From positions 1-38,561 of the forward strand of contig JAJRTR010000072.1 of assembly GCA_024278215.1 (NCBI GenBank): DNA of 38,561 nucleotides. Reading direction: 5' to 3'. Shown here one piece after another: positions 7,994-15,371 of the stretch. The notes under the pieces are model-generated. The model was not told the origin of the DNA and searched no databases. It was given only the letters and a program-made list of their open reading frames with translations. The position numbers and the translations under genes were made by a program. The stretch is from a bacterium (GTDB taxonomy: Bacteria; UBP15; UBA6099; JAJRTR01). How positions within the stretch are numbered: position 1 is the first letter of the stretch; each line of letters starts with the position of its first letter.

Positions 7994-8052
7994 ATTATCT
8001 CCACAGGTCTGACTTAATAAACCCGGAAAACAAAATATCGAGGTAGACGGAT

Positions 8053-8919
8053 TTGAGAATTGAATCGAGGCATGTCGGCACAAAGCTGAAAGAAAGAATC
8101 GTCGGGATCGAATGGCGCGACACGATGAATTTCGCGGCTGCCGTCGGGGATGATAATCCAGCTTATTTCGACGACGAGCAGAAGAGTGGTGTTGTCGCGC
8201 CACCCATGACGGCGGTTGCCGTCACATGGCCGATCCTCGAGCGTATATGGGAGAATATCGAATCGGACGACTTCCCGACGGAAGTGCTCATGACTCAGGT
8301 TCATTATACGGAACATCTGCGACTCCACAGGTTGATGAAACCCGGCGACAGGCTGACGATCAGCGGAAAGGTAGCGGCGATTGTTCCGCACAGGGCCGGT
8401 ACGCATTGTGTGATACGGCTCGACGCGGTGGACGCGAAAAGAGAAGCGGTGTTCACCGAGCATATAGGCGCACTGCTGCGCGGCGTCGATTGCGAAGGCG
8501 GCGCACGGGGTGATGACGAGTTGCCAGATATGCCTGCCGCCGCCGCGTCCGCAGGCTGCGTATGGAAATCAAAAATTCACATTGATCCGCTGATGCCTTT
8601 TGTATACGATGGCTGCACACGCATATTCTTTCCGATACACACATCCAAACGCTTCGCGCGAAGCGTGGGCCTGCCCGGAATCATTCTACAGGGAACTGCC
8701 ACACTTGCACTGGCGATACGTGAAATAGTCGATAGAGAAGCAGGCGGCGATCCGGCAAAGATCAAAGAAATCGGCTGTCGCTTCACCGGGATGGTGTTGC
8801 CGAATAGCAGCATATATATTATTCTCGAACAGCATGCCCCGGATGGATGCTTACACTTTCACGTGGAATCTAAAAATGGGAATAAAGCAATCAGCGGCGG
8901 CTTCGCTCTGATCGAATAA
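8053..8919 (+). CDS. Double-hotdog MaoC-like dehydratase/hydratase family protein
   Basis: 288 residues from a TTG at 8053 with GAGG ten bases upstream; the next ATG (residue 25, MNFAAAVGDDNP) would cut into the first domain. The N-terminal hotdog has the FAAAVGDDNPAYFDD motif (about 27-41) typical of MaoC_dehydrat_N domains, and GVVAPPMTAV. The C-terminal hotdog has IFFPIHTSKRFARSVGLPG followed by GIILQGTATLALAIREIV, the helix and strand that hold the active site in MaoC/enoyl-CoA hydratase 2 enzymes. The Pro-Ile-His is kept, but the catalytic Asp/Asn positions just before it read Ile-Phe-Phe, so hydratase activity is uncertain. An acyl-CoA or acyl-ACP ligand is expected from the family. There is no operon partner on this strand. 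Confidence 0.75.
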   Translation: MRIESRHVGTKLKERIVGIEWRDTMNFAAAVGDDNPAYFDDEQKSGVVAPPMTAVAVTWPILERIWENIESDDFPTEVLMTQVHYTEHLRLHRLMKPGDRLTISGKVAAIVPHRAGTHCVIRLDAVDAKREAVFTEHIGALLRGVDCEGGARGDDELPDMPAAAASAGCVWKSKIHIDPLMPFVYDGCTRIFFPIHTSKRFARSVGLPGIILQGTATLALAIREIVDREAGGDPAKIKEIGCRFTGMVLPNSSIYIILEQHAPDGCLHFHVESKNGNKAISGGFALIE

Positions 8920-8965
8920 GTCTTCGGCAATGTTACCCGGGGCTTTGTGTTTTTTATCGTAAATC

Positions 8966-9060
8966 AGTGGCTGAACGAAACCCCGCTCCTGGCGGAATAT
9001 GTAAAAATCGCCCTCTATCTTCGTTATCCTCAGTCAACAATGCGCTATATTGCTTCTGCT
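8966..9060. repeat. R5 family element, truncated copy
   Basis: AGTGGCTGAACGAAA starts at 8966 and is followed by GCTCCTG-CGGAATAT and a CTATCTTCGTT stretch, the same order as in the complete R5 element at 19768-19887. Similarity fades near 9060-9075 and the right terminal repeat (TTCAGCCACT) is missing. Confidence 0.6.
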
Positions 9061-9134
9061 TCCTATGGAGGTACTCAATTTCGCAGAAAAGACTTTACAC
9101 AACTAGCTCCGACAACATTCTCCGCGCAATAATT

Positions 9135-9271
9135 AGTGTCGTGTCAATCATTGAGAGTCGGCGAAAACGGTAGAAAACGCCATCTGTCCATGCATGAAAA
9201 TGAGATATTATCATGCGCAAAAGAAAGTATACTTTACACTCAATACATCAATTCAAAGCCGACACGACACT
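9135..9271. repeat. Element with perfect 11-bp terminal inverted repeats of R3 type
   Basis: AGTGTCGTGTC (9135-9145) and GACACGACACT (9261-9271) are perfect inverted repeats, and the same terminal sequence is found at 7835 and 7983. The 115-bp interior is mostly unlike R3 copy 1 except for a short GGCGAAAACGG stretch. No clear target-site duplication is visible. The rest of the 376-bp gap (8920-9295) holds only the truncated R5 copy and the R1 end fragment; I see no gene in it. Confidence 0.7.
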
Positions 9272-9274
9272 TTT

Positions 9275-9298
9275 CCCATATTTCACCAATGCGGGTTA
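9275..9298 (-). repeat. R1 left-end fragment that supplies a stop codon
   Basis: Read leftwards it is TAACCCGCATTGGTGAAAT..GGG, the terminal hairpin of R1. The TAA at 9298-9296 is the stop codon of the ACT-domain gene, so the element end begins exactly at the end of the coding sequence. Confidence 0.6.
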
Positions 9299-9727
9299 AA
9301 GCGAATAGAGTTCATCGCCAAGTACGGCAATGTAGTTTTCTTTCAGGACTTCATTTGCTTTTTTGTTGTCGTCGACGCGATATATGATGATGGCGTCTTC
9401 ACCGTGACGGCGCAGATGGGGATAAAGATACTGAACATTGACACCCTCCACGCTGAACGGCTTCAGTACGGAACTGAGTCCGCCGGGATGATCGGGAGTT
9501 ATGACCGCTATTACGTCGACGGCCCACACATGATATTTAGCGCTCTTGAGTACTTGAATTGTTTTCGCCGGGGCGTCTGTTATCAGCCTTACTATCGACC
9601 TGTCGGTGGATTCCGCGAGCGACATAGCCCCGATGTTTATTCCTTCTTTACCCAGCAACTCACTCACTGCGGAGAGTTTGCCCGGTTCATTTTCCAGCAG
9701 TACCGACACCTGTTTAACTGTAGACAT
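9296..9727 (-). CDS. Tandem ACT-domain regulatory protein
   Basis: 143 residues made of two ACT domains and nothing else. The first starts at residue 5 (KQVSVLLENEPGKLSAVSELL), with INIGAMSLAES and a VRLIT strand; the second has VIAVITPDHPGGLSSVLK (about 72-89), VNVQYLYPH and a DAIIIYRVDD strand. ACT domains bind amino acids and usually act as allosteric parts of enzymes; free tandem-ACT proteins of this size are common beside biosynthetic genes, but the ligand is not known. AGAGGTGA lies eight bases before the ATG. It lies 233 bases after lysA in the direction of transcription, so a link to lysine or diaminopimelate is possible but only a guess. Its stop codon is part of an R1 repeat end. 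Confidence 0.85.
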   Translation of the reverse strand: MSTVKQVSVLLENEPGKLSAVSELLGKEGINIGAMSLAESTDRSIVRLITDAPAKTIQVLKSAKYHVWAVDVIAVITPDHPGGLSSVLKPFSVEGVNVQYLYPHLRRHGEDAIIIYRVDDNKKANEVLKENYIAVLGDELYSL

Positions 9728-9960
9728 AATTATTCACCTCTTGATGTTTATATGTGGTTAAAATATCCATGGTTCAACTACTCAATGCACTATTATCATG
9801 TTTGTCTAATGTGCTATCCCCGCAAAAACTGGAACACATTATAACAATCCGCAGCAGGATATAACACCTCCGCAACAAGTTATTCCTGTAATCGACAAAC
9901 AAACCTCATTACCAGCATTTCAGTTTCTCATGCTGATCGGTCAGTAATTCATCGCTTATT

Positions 9961-11292
9961 TCATACCTTTTTCACGAGTCGTTTCGGCATAACATCTTTT
10001 GCATAAAGGTCTTCGATGGTTTCCCTTTCAACAATGATGTCGGATTTTCCGTTGTTCACGAGGACAACAGCCGGTCGCGGGAACTTGTTGTAGTTGCCAG
10101 CCATCGAATAGTTGTATGCGCCGGTCGAGAACACAGCCATTATGTCGCCGGGCTTCGGGTCGGCCAGAGCTATCTCTTTTATAAGCGTATCCGTCTCACA
10201 GTGGCGACCACTGACACGGTATTTTTTCAAACCCCTTTTCGTGTCTGCCCGGCCCGCGATAACGGCTTCATATTCAGCGTCGTAAAGCGCGGGGCGGGGG
10301 TTGTCCGACAGGCCGCCGTCTACCGAAACGTATGTCCTGACACCCGGAATCTCTTTCACCGGGCCGACTGTGTATAGTGTTATTCCGGCGGGTCCTACCA
10401 CCGAGCGACCGGGTTCGAGATACAGGTGCGGAAGCGGCAGTCCGGCTGCCTTCATCTCTTTTTTAAGTGTGCCGCATATCGCCGCCGCGAATTTGTCGGG
10501 AGCAGGCAGCGCCTGCTTCGATGTATACCGTACGGGGTATCCGCCGCCGACGTCGAGGTCTCTTATTTCCACTCCGTATTTTTCTACGACTTCCGCAATA
10601 AGTCCGGCAACCCTGCGAACTGAAACCCTGAACGGCTCGACATCGAGAATCTGCGAACCGATGTGATAGTGCAGTCCTGTAAAATCCAGTCCTTTCATCT
10701 TCGACACGGCCCCGACTATTTCCGACGCCGCGCCGCCCTCAATGGGAACTCCGAACTTTGTGTCCAGTTTGCCTGTCTGTATCATCTCGTGTGTGTGGGC
10801 TTCGACACCGGGTGTAACCCTGATTATTACACGCGCCTTCGTTTTCATTCCGCGCGCCACCCTGTCCAGCGTTTTCGCCTCCAGCAGTGAATCGACAACG
10901 ACTGTGCCTATGCCCCATTTGAGAGCCTGCGCCAGTTCTTCCTCTTTCTTATAGCTCCCGTGCAAAAACATCATGGATGTGTCGGCACCCGCTTTTATTC
11001 CACCGTACATTTCTCCCGTGCTCGCCACATCAAGTCCGAATCCCTCATCCGATACTATTCCGGATACGGCGATTGTTGTAAGTGCCTTGCACGCCAGCAG
11101 TACGGTCACATTATCATATCGTTGCTCGAACGCGGTTCTGTATTCGCGGCACCGGTTCCGCAGTGTCGTCTCGTCGATAACGTACAGTGGAGTGCCGTAT
11201 TCTTTCGCAAGTTTCGTAACATCCGCACCGCCAAAATACAGCTTTCCTCTTTTGACACCGGTTCCGGGATACCTGTCTATTCTGATCGCCAT
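9961..11292 (-). CDS. lysA: Diaminopimelate decarboxylase
   Basis: 443 residues, the usual length. This fold-III PLP enzyme decarboxylates meso-diaminopimelate to lysine. Visible signatures: LLACKAL with the PLP lysine Lys69, GFGLDVASTGE, HIGSQ (210-214), the phosphate-binding glycines DVGGGYPV (248-254), EPGRSVVG (293-300), and SGRHCETDTL with the active-site Cys365 from the neighbouring subunit, then AYNYSMAGNYNKFPRP. The ATG at 11292 directly follows the TAA of the upstream RDD gene, with AAAGGA in the end of that gene as its ribosome site, so the two are surely co-transcribed. Confidence in the assignment is high; ornithine or arginine decarboxylase relatives lack this combination. Confidence 0.96.
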   Translation of the reverse strand: MAIRIDRYPGTGVKRGKLYFGGADVTKLAKEYGTPLYVIDETTLRNRCREYRTAFEQRYDNVTVLLACKALTTIAVSGIVSDEGFGLDVASTGEMYGGIKAGADTSMMFLHGSYKKEEELAQALKWGIGTVVVDSLLEAKTLDRVARGMKTKARVIIRVTPGVEAHTHEMIQTGKLDTKFGVPIEGGAASEIVGAVSKMKGLDFTGLHYHIGSQILDVEPFRVSVRRVAGLIAEVVEKYGVEIRDLDVGGGYPVRYTSKQALPAPDKFAAAICGTLKKEMKAAGLPLPHLYLEPGRSVVGPAGITLYTVGPVKEIPGVRTYVSVDGGLSDNPRPALYDAEYEAVIAGRADTKRGLKKYRVSGRHCETDTLIKEIALADPKPGDIMAVFSTGAYNYSMAGNYNKFPRPAVVLVNNGKSDIIVERETIEDLYAKDVMPKRLVKKV

Positions 11293-12345
11293 TTATTTTT
11301 TCCTTTCGTTCCGATCCTCGATAATAATGATCGTGCCGCCTAGCAGATCGTGAAAACCTCTCTTGTATTTTCCGATAAAAGTTATCAGAATTCCCAGTGA
11401 AAACACAAGAGCTATCATTATAGCCGCCATTGCCATAGCCAGCGCGTAATATATCGAAATCCTGCCGCGCAGCAACTCCAGCGTCCTGAAAATATTCTTC
11501 GCGAACCAGAATCCCGTAACTGTCCAGACGATGCCCGTAAGTAATCCCGTCCAGCGCCACAGTGAAGCGAAAAACGTGATCCTTCCGCCCGTGACATTCG
11601 ATACAACCTTAATCCTGAAAGGATATTTTCCCAGCGTTTTTCCATATTTCCAGTGAGAAAACACAAAATACAGGCTGCCTGTAAAGAGAGCGCAAAGATA
11701 AAAGCTGAGCGAAAAACCCATTCCTTTCACTTCTATGAAGAGCGGTACTGTGACAACACTCACCAGCCACGAGAAAGGAAGTGAGATAATAAAAACAAGA
11801 GTGAAATCAATTATTCGCGCGATAATCCGTCGTATTTCTTTGCTGCCCCCCCCTGTCAAACGGGCGGACGCGCCTCGGAAAGCGGATTTTGCAGAAAAGG
11901 TTTTCTTTTTGACATCTTCATTATCAGTTTTATTTTTTTTATTATCGCCACGCTCTTTTTCGACATTGAGTTTCGGCGTCATCCCGCCGGTATCTCTTTT
12001 GTCTTCCGCTATTTTCTTTATCGTTCCTTTCGAGCCGGTTTCGCGCGCGACGCCGGTCGCTTTTTTCGCAGGCATGTCTTGTTTCCGACCGCTGCCGGTT
12101 GTTTCCCGTGCATCATGAGACTTTTGGGTCGGAACTGCCTTTGGCGCTGTCTCCGCCCCTGCATTCACGGTGCTGAAACAACTGTCGCACAGAGGTCTTC
12201 CATGCTTTTGCGCACACTCGCTGCAAAGCGGTTTTCCGCAACCTACACAGAATCCAGCGCATTCTTTATCAGGGTGATTTATGCACTTGGGTCTCATGCT
12301 TTCAGACTGCTCACCAGGCATCTTGACAACAGAAATAACCTTCAC
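11293..12345 (-). CDS. B-box-type zinc finger plus RDD membrane protein
   Basis: 350 residues from a GTG at 12345, which overlaps the stop of the upstream lptC-like gene by four bases (GTGA), so translation is likely coupled. The N-terminus has a dense metal site: Cys21, His24, Cys29, Cys33, Cys36, Cys41, Cys44, His48, Cys53 and Cys56, in the manner of B-box zinc fingers. A long Lys/Thr-rich linker (about 65-165) joins it to a C-terminal RDD domain with Arg-Ile-Ile-Asp-Phe near residue 185, KYGKTLGKYPFRIKVV about 245-260, and four or so membrane helices. RDD proteins are poorly understood; some act in ion exchange. It is read between an lptC-like gene and lysA. The function is unknown; only the architecture is supported. 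Confidence 0.8.
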   Translation of the reverse strand: MKVISVVKMPGEQSESMRPKCINHPDKECAGFCVGCGKPLCSECAQKHGRPLCDSCFSTVNAGAETAPKAVPTQKSHDARETTGSGRKQDMPAKKATGVARETGSKGTIKKIAEDKRDTGGMTPKLNVEKERGDNKKNKTDNEDVKKKTFSAKSAFRGASARLTGGGSKEIRRIIARIIDFTLVFIISLPFSWLVSVVTVPLFIEVKGMGFSLSFYLCALFTGSLYFVFSHWKYGKTLGKYPFRIKVVSNVTGGRITFFASLWRWTGLLTGIVWTVTGFWFAKNIFRTLELLRGRISIYYALAMAMAAIMIALVFSLGILITFIGKYKRGFHDLLGGTIIIIEDRNERKK

Positions 12346-12962
12346 CTGTTGATCGTCGCTTCCACTCCATTCGTCAAATATAAAATCTTATCCCTGTTAC
12401 TGATCTTAACCATTCCGGCGGTAACAACAGCGTTTGGTGACTTCAGCTTCACATCTTCCGCTGTCAGCAGGTCGGATTCCTCGCCCCACTTCATATTATC
12501 CGCAACCAAATGAATCTCTTCCGGATAAAGCGTACCGGTTATCGTGCCGGAAATAACAACCGATTTTGTGCTGTCGTCATAAAGAGTAACAGGCGCGTCG
12601 AATTCGAATATTTCTTCCGGATCGTCGGGATTTCTGTAGAAAGTACCTTTCGAATTCAGAAATTTCGCTACCGTGCCACCTGTATTCGTCTCAAGTTTCT
12701 CCGAAACGATATTCAGCACTACACGACCTTCATCAAGAAAGGAAATTTCGGGCTGCCTGACATTTACTTCAGGTGGAGCATTCCTGTCCTTTCCCCGTTC
12801 CGCCTTTTTGAGTTCTTCCACATTTTTCTTAAATTCTATCGCACCCTCGTCAGGCACTTTGAAAACATAATAATAAGTCGCCCAGATTATTGCTATCACC
12901 ATAGCAGGCAACAATATATAATAAAATATTCTCTGAAATAATACCTGTATAGACATCAGCAT
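12342..12962 (-). CDS. LptC-like lipopolysaccharide-export periplasmic protein
   Basis: 206 residues. A single membrane anchor (about 8-33, FQRIFYYILLPAMVIAIIWATYYYVF) is followed by a short linker and a beta-rich periplasmic part: PEISFLDEGRVVLNIVSEKL (about 71-90), GTFYRN, TLYDDSTKSVVISGTITGTLYP, DNMKWGEESDLLTAEDV and a final KISNRDKILYLTNGVEA. This run of short strands with a W-x-x-x-S-x-x-L-T-A-E-D pattern is how LptC/OstA-type beta-jellyroll proteins look: they pass lipopolysaccharide from the inner-membrane LptBFG complex to LptA. No other lpt gene is nearby. It is first in a tight unit with the RDD gene and lysA. I am moderately sure; a generic jellyroll envelope protein is the alternative. 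Confidence 0.65.
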   Translation of the reverse strand: MLMSIQVLFQRIFYYILLPAMVIAIIWATYYYVFKVPDEGAIEFKKNVEELKKAERGKDRNAPPEVNVRQPEISFLDEGRVVLNIVSEKLETNTGGTVAKFLNSKGTFYRNPDDPEEIFEFDAPVTLYDDSTKSVVISGTITGTLYPEEIHLVADNMKWGEESDLLTAEDVKLKSPNAVVTAGMVKISNRDKILYLTNGVEATINR

Positions 12963-13050
12963 AGAATCCTGATTTCCGGCATCTCCAGTCGATTACGCCG
13001 ATTCGTTCAATTCATTATCATTATAACAGCGAAAGCGATTGTTGTATAAA

Positions 13051-13119
13051 ACAATACCGTTCACTTAAAAAACAGGTTTGAATCGGGAGCGCTTTGTGCC
13101 TGTAAACAAACGGTATTGT
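13051..13119. repeat. 69-bp inverted-repeat element between lptC-like and GT2 genes
   Basis: ACAATACCGTT (13051-13061) and AACGGTATTGT (13109-13119) are perfect 11-bp inverted repeats. The right end stops two bases before the stop codon (13122-13124) of the minus-strand glycosyltransferase gene. The interior AAAACAGG and CCTGTAAAC stretches extend partial symmetry. Only one copy is seen in the window. It may be a terminator-like structure or a small mobile element. Confidence 0.55.
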
Positions 13120-13121
13120 GT

Positions 13122-13832
13122 TTAAATATCACTGTGCCGTTTCCTGATTTTTACAGCCTCGGCAAGCCCCGAAACAAGCGTTATGAACCTGAGTTTGCTT
13201 GCGCCCGCCCTTCTCTCTTCAAAAATAAAAGGTATTTCCGTGACGGTCGCGCCTTTCCTCGACGCAATGTACAGAACCTCCTGCACAACCGACGGGCCGC
13301 TTGCTTTCACTCTATCCCACGGAATTGTTTTTATTAAATCGTTTCGGAAGCCCCTGTAGCCTGTGGTGCAATCCTTAACATCCAGTTCGAGAACCGTTCT
13401 TAAATACAGATTCGCGGCTATTGTGATCAGCCTTCGCACTATTCCCCTGCCCTTTTCACCGCCGCCTGGTATCAGCCTCGAACAGATAACGACATCCATG
13501 CTTTCAAGTTCTTTTATTATGTTGCCTATATATGCGGGATCATGCGAACCATCGGCGTCCATCTCAACAACATAAACGTAATCTCTCGCGGCGGCCCATT
13601 TGAAACCGGCGACCCCCGCATATCCACGGCCACGATTTTCTTTCCTTACAATAATATGAACTCTCGGGTTGTCGCCATACTTTTTCGTCACTATATCCGC
13701 CGTACCGTCCGGCGACGAATCGTCTACTACAAGCGCTTCGACACGCTCGTCACCCGCAAGCACACCATCAAGTATGTATTCGATATTTTCGCACTCATTA
13801 TATGTCGGAAGTATTACTATCGTGTCGCCCAC
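13122..13832 (-). CDS. Family 2 glycosyltransferase, polyprenol-monophosphomannose-synthase type
   Basis: 236 residues from a GTG at 13832 with GGAG six bases upstream. It has the short, soluble form of dolichol/polyprenol-phosphate mannose synthases: ILPTYNECENI opening (7-17), VDDSSPDGT (36-44) for nucleotide binding, RGRGYAGVAGFKWA (67-80), the metal-binding MDADGSHDP (91-99), ICSRLIPGGG, CTTGYRGFR, and the EIPFIFEERRAGASKL end that contacts the acceptor. It likely transfers a hexose from GDP- or UDP-sugar to a polyprenyl phosphate at the inner face of the membrane, giving a donor for envelope glycan or protein glycosylation. No membrane helices follow, unlike the GtrB type. It lies near the sugar transferase at 15372. 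Confidence 0.9.
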   Translation of the reverse strand: MGDTIVILPTYNECENIEYILDGVLAGDERVEALVVDDSSPDGTADIVTKKYGDNPRVHIIVRKENRGRGYAGVAGFKWAAARDYVYVVEMDADGSHDPAYIGNIIKELESMDVVICSRLIPGGGEKGRGIVRRLITIAANLYLRTVLELDVKDCTTGYRGFRNDLIKTIPWDRVKASGPSVVQEVLYIASRKGATVTEIPFIFEERRAGASKLRFITLVSGLAEAVKIRKRHSDI

Positions 13833-13952
13833 AAGTTGCTCCGTAATATCGTACTTACTGAACTTGTGCGAATTCAGATGTGTTGTAAGAATTTCGGGGA
13901 AATGACTGGAGTTTGCTCATTAATTCCGGATCGTGCCCCCATAAATTCTACT

Positions 13953-14139
13953 ACTGTCACGTCAGGTTTGTAATGTCGCAAGAAGGTGTAGGGCGGGATC
14001 ACCGTACCCCGCCTGAACATATTTCTCGCGAAAACGGTTTGTACAGGCACAAGTTGAGGCGGAGTACTGTGACCCCGCCCTGCATTTTTATAGTTTTTAC
14101 ACTACCCTATCTTACATCTTTTCTTTGTTGACATGGCAA
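13953..14139. repeat. R3 family element, copy 2 (degenerate ends)
   Basis: The core 13986-14075 is the reverse complement of the core at 7879-7961: GTGTAGGGCGGG, CCCCGCCTGA, ATTTCTCGCGAAAACGG, ACAGGCACAAGTTGAGG. It folds into two GC-rich hairpins (GGGCGGG..CCCCGCC; GGCGG..CCGCC). The outer ends ACTGTCACGTCAGG (13953) and GTTGACATGGCAA (14127) are recognisable but decayed forms of the 11-bp R3 terminal repeats. It fills the space between the glycosyltransferase start and the glycerate kinase stop; no gene is seen in this 354-bp gap. Confidence 0.65.
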
Positions 14140-14186
14140 TTCCTTTTATAAAAACGCACAAGCTAAGTTACTCACAAAGATGTAAA

Positions 14187-15326
14187 TTACGAAAGTTTCA
14201 TCCCTGCCTCAATCAGCGCCGCCGTACGCGCCGCCGCACGTGCCGTCAGCCCGACACTGTCCGCGACAGCGTTTTCAACACGCATAGGCCTGTCGACGAC
14301 AGGAATAACCGCCGTAAAACCCGCGCGCTTCAGCCCGCTCTCGTCTTCGAGTCCACCGCAGAATGCGATAATCGGTATCCCTCGTTTTTTTGCAAGCCTC
14401 AGAACACCAAAAGGCGCTTTGCCCTGCGCGGACTGCGAATCCATGCGGCCTTCGCCAGTCACCGCAAGGTCCGCGCCCTTCATCTTTTCGGCCATTTTCG
14501 TCGCATCGAGCATCAGGTCTATACCCGGTTCGAGCCGCGCACCGAGGAATACCACGAGTCCGTAGCCTGTTCCGCCCGCTGCACCTGCACCGGGGAAACT
14601 ACTTGATTTTTTACCGAGATCGCGCTCGACGACCGACGCGAGGTTGGCAAGTCCCTTCTCCAGTTGTTTCACCTGCGCGTCCGACGCGCCCTTTTGCGGC
14701 GCATATACCGCCGCAGCCCCACTTGGGCCAAGCAACGGGTTCACGACATCAGACGCGACCAGCAGTTCCGCGCTCTTTATGCCGGAATAGATATTCGATG
14801 AATCTATACTTTTTATACTTTGCAGATTCCCGCCACATGGTTCTATCTCCCTGCCACCGTCGCCGATGAACCTGTAACCCAGCGCGGTCGCCATTCCGGT
14901 GCCGCCATCATTTGTGGCGCTGCCTCCGATCCCGATTATCACCTTTCGCACGCCTCTCTCCAGCGCGTCGCGAATAAGCATACCTGTGCCGTATGTTGTG
15001 GCCTTCATAACATCGCGTTCGTGACGACCGAGCATCGCAAGCCCCGACGCTTTCGCCATTTCCACGACAGCCGTCTTCCCGTTGTCGATGATCAGATACT
15101 CGGATTTACACCTGCGCCCGAGTGCGTCAATCACAAACATATTCACCCGCTCGCAATCCACCGAAAATGCCACTGCATCGAGAGTACCGTCGCCGCCGTC
15201 TGCGATCGGCACTTTCACGACTTCCGCCGTTTTCCATACGGAAAGGAATCCTTCTTCAATCGCGGCGGCGGCTTCCAGCGAAGTCATGCTTCCTTTGAAC
15301 GGGTTACATGCGATGATGATTTTCAT
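14187..15326 (-). CDS. Glycerate 2-kinase (GarK/GlxK family)
   Basis: 379 residues, the standard length. It phosphorylates D-glycerate with ATP to 2-phosphoglycerate, feeding photorespiratory-like or glyoxylate/tartronate routes into lower glycolysis. Signatures: opening MKIIIACNPFKGSMTSLEA (family form IAPDSFKGSLSA), IADGGDGTLDAV (about 41-52), GTGMLIRDALERG, VIIGIGGSATNDGGTGMATALG (about 131-152), VTGEGRMDSQSAQGKAPFGV and a final GLTARAAARTAALIEAG. GGAG lies eight bases before the ATG. It follows the sugar transferase gene by 45 bases and is probably in the same transcript as nadE and the cysteine desulfurase. Confident. Confidence 0.95.
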   Translation of the reverse strand: MKIIIACNPFKGSMTSLEAAAAIEEGFLSVWKTAEVVKVPIADGGDGTLDAVAFSVDCERVNMFVIDALGRRCKSEYLIIDNGKTAVVEMAKASGLAMLGRHERDVMKATTYGTGMLIRDALERGVRKVIIGIGGSATNDGGTGMATALGYRFIGDGGREIEPCGGNLQSIKSIDSSNIYSGIKSAELLVASDVVNPLLGPSGAAAVYAPQKGASDAQVKQLEKGLANLASVVERDLGKKSSSFPGAGAAGGTGYGLVVFLGARLEPGIDLMLDATKMAEKMKGADLAVTGEGRMDSQSAQGKAPFGVLRLAKKRGIPIIAFCGGLEDESGLKRAGFTAVIPVVDRPMRVENAVADSVGLTARAAARTAALIEAGMKLS

Positions 15327-15371
15327 TACTTTTCTCCGGCAGACGTTCTAAAGCAGACGACAATAAGCAAC

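Noticed and set aside
8014-8463. Antisense frame of 149 codons opposite the MaoC-like gene
   Set aside because: The plus-strand frame has clear domain motifs; the antisense one is Arg/His-rich with no features.
9135-9271. Target-site duplications around the R3-type element
   Set aside because: The flanks are AAT|AG and CT|TTT, which do not give a convincing repeat.
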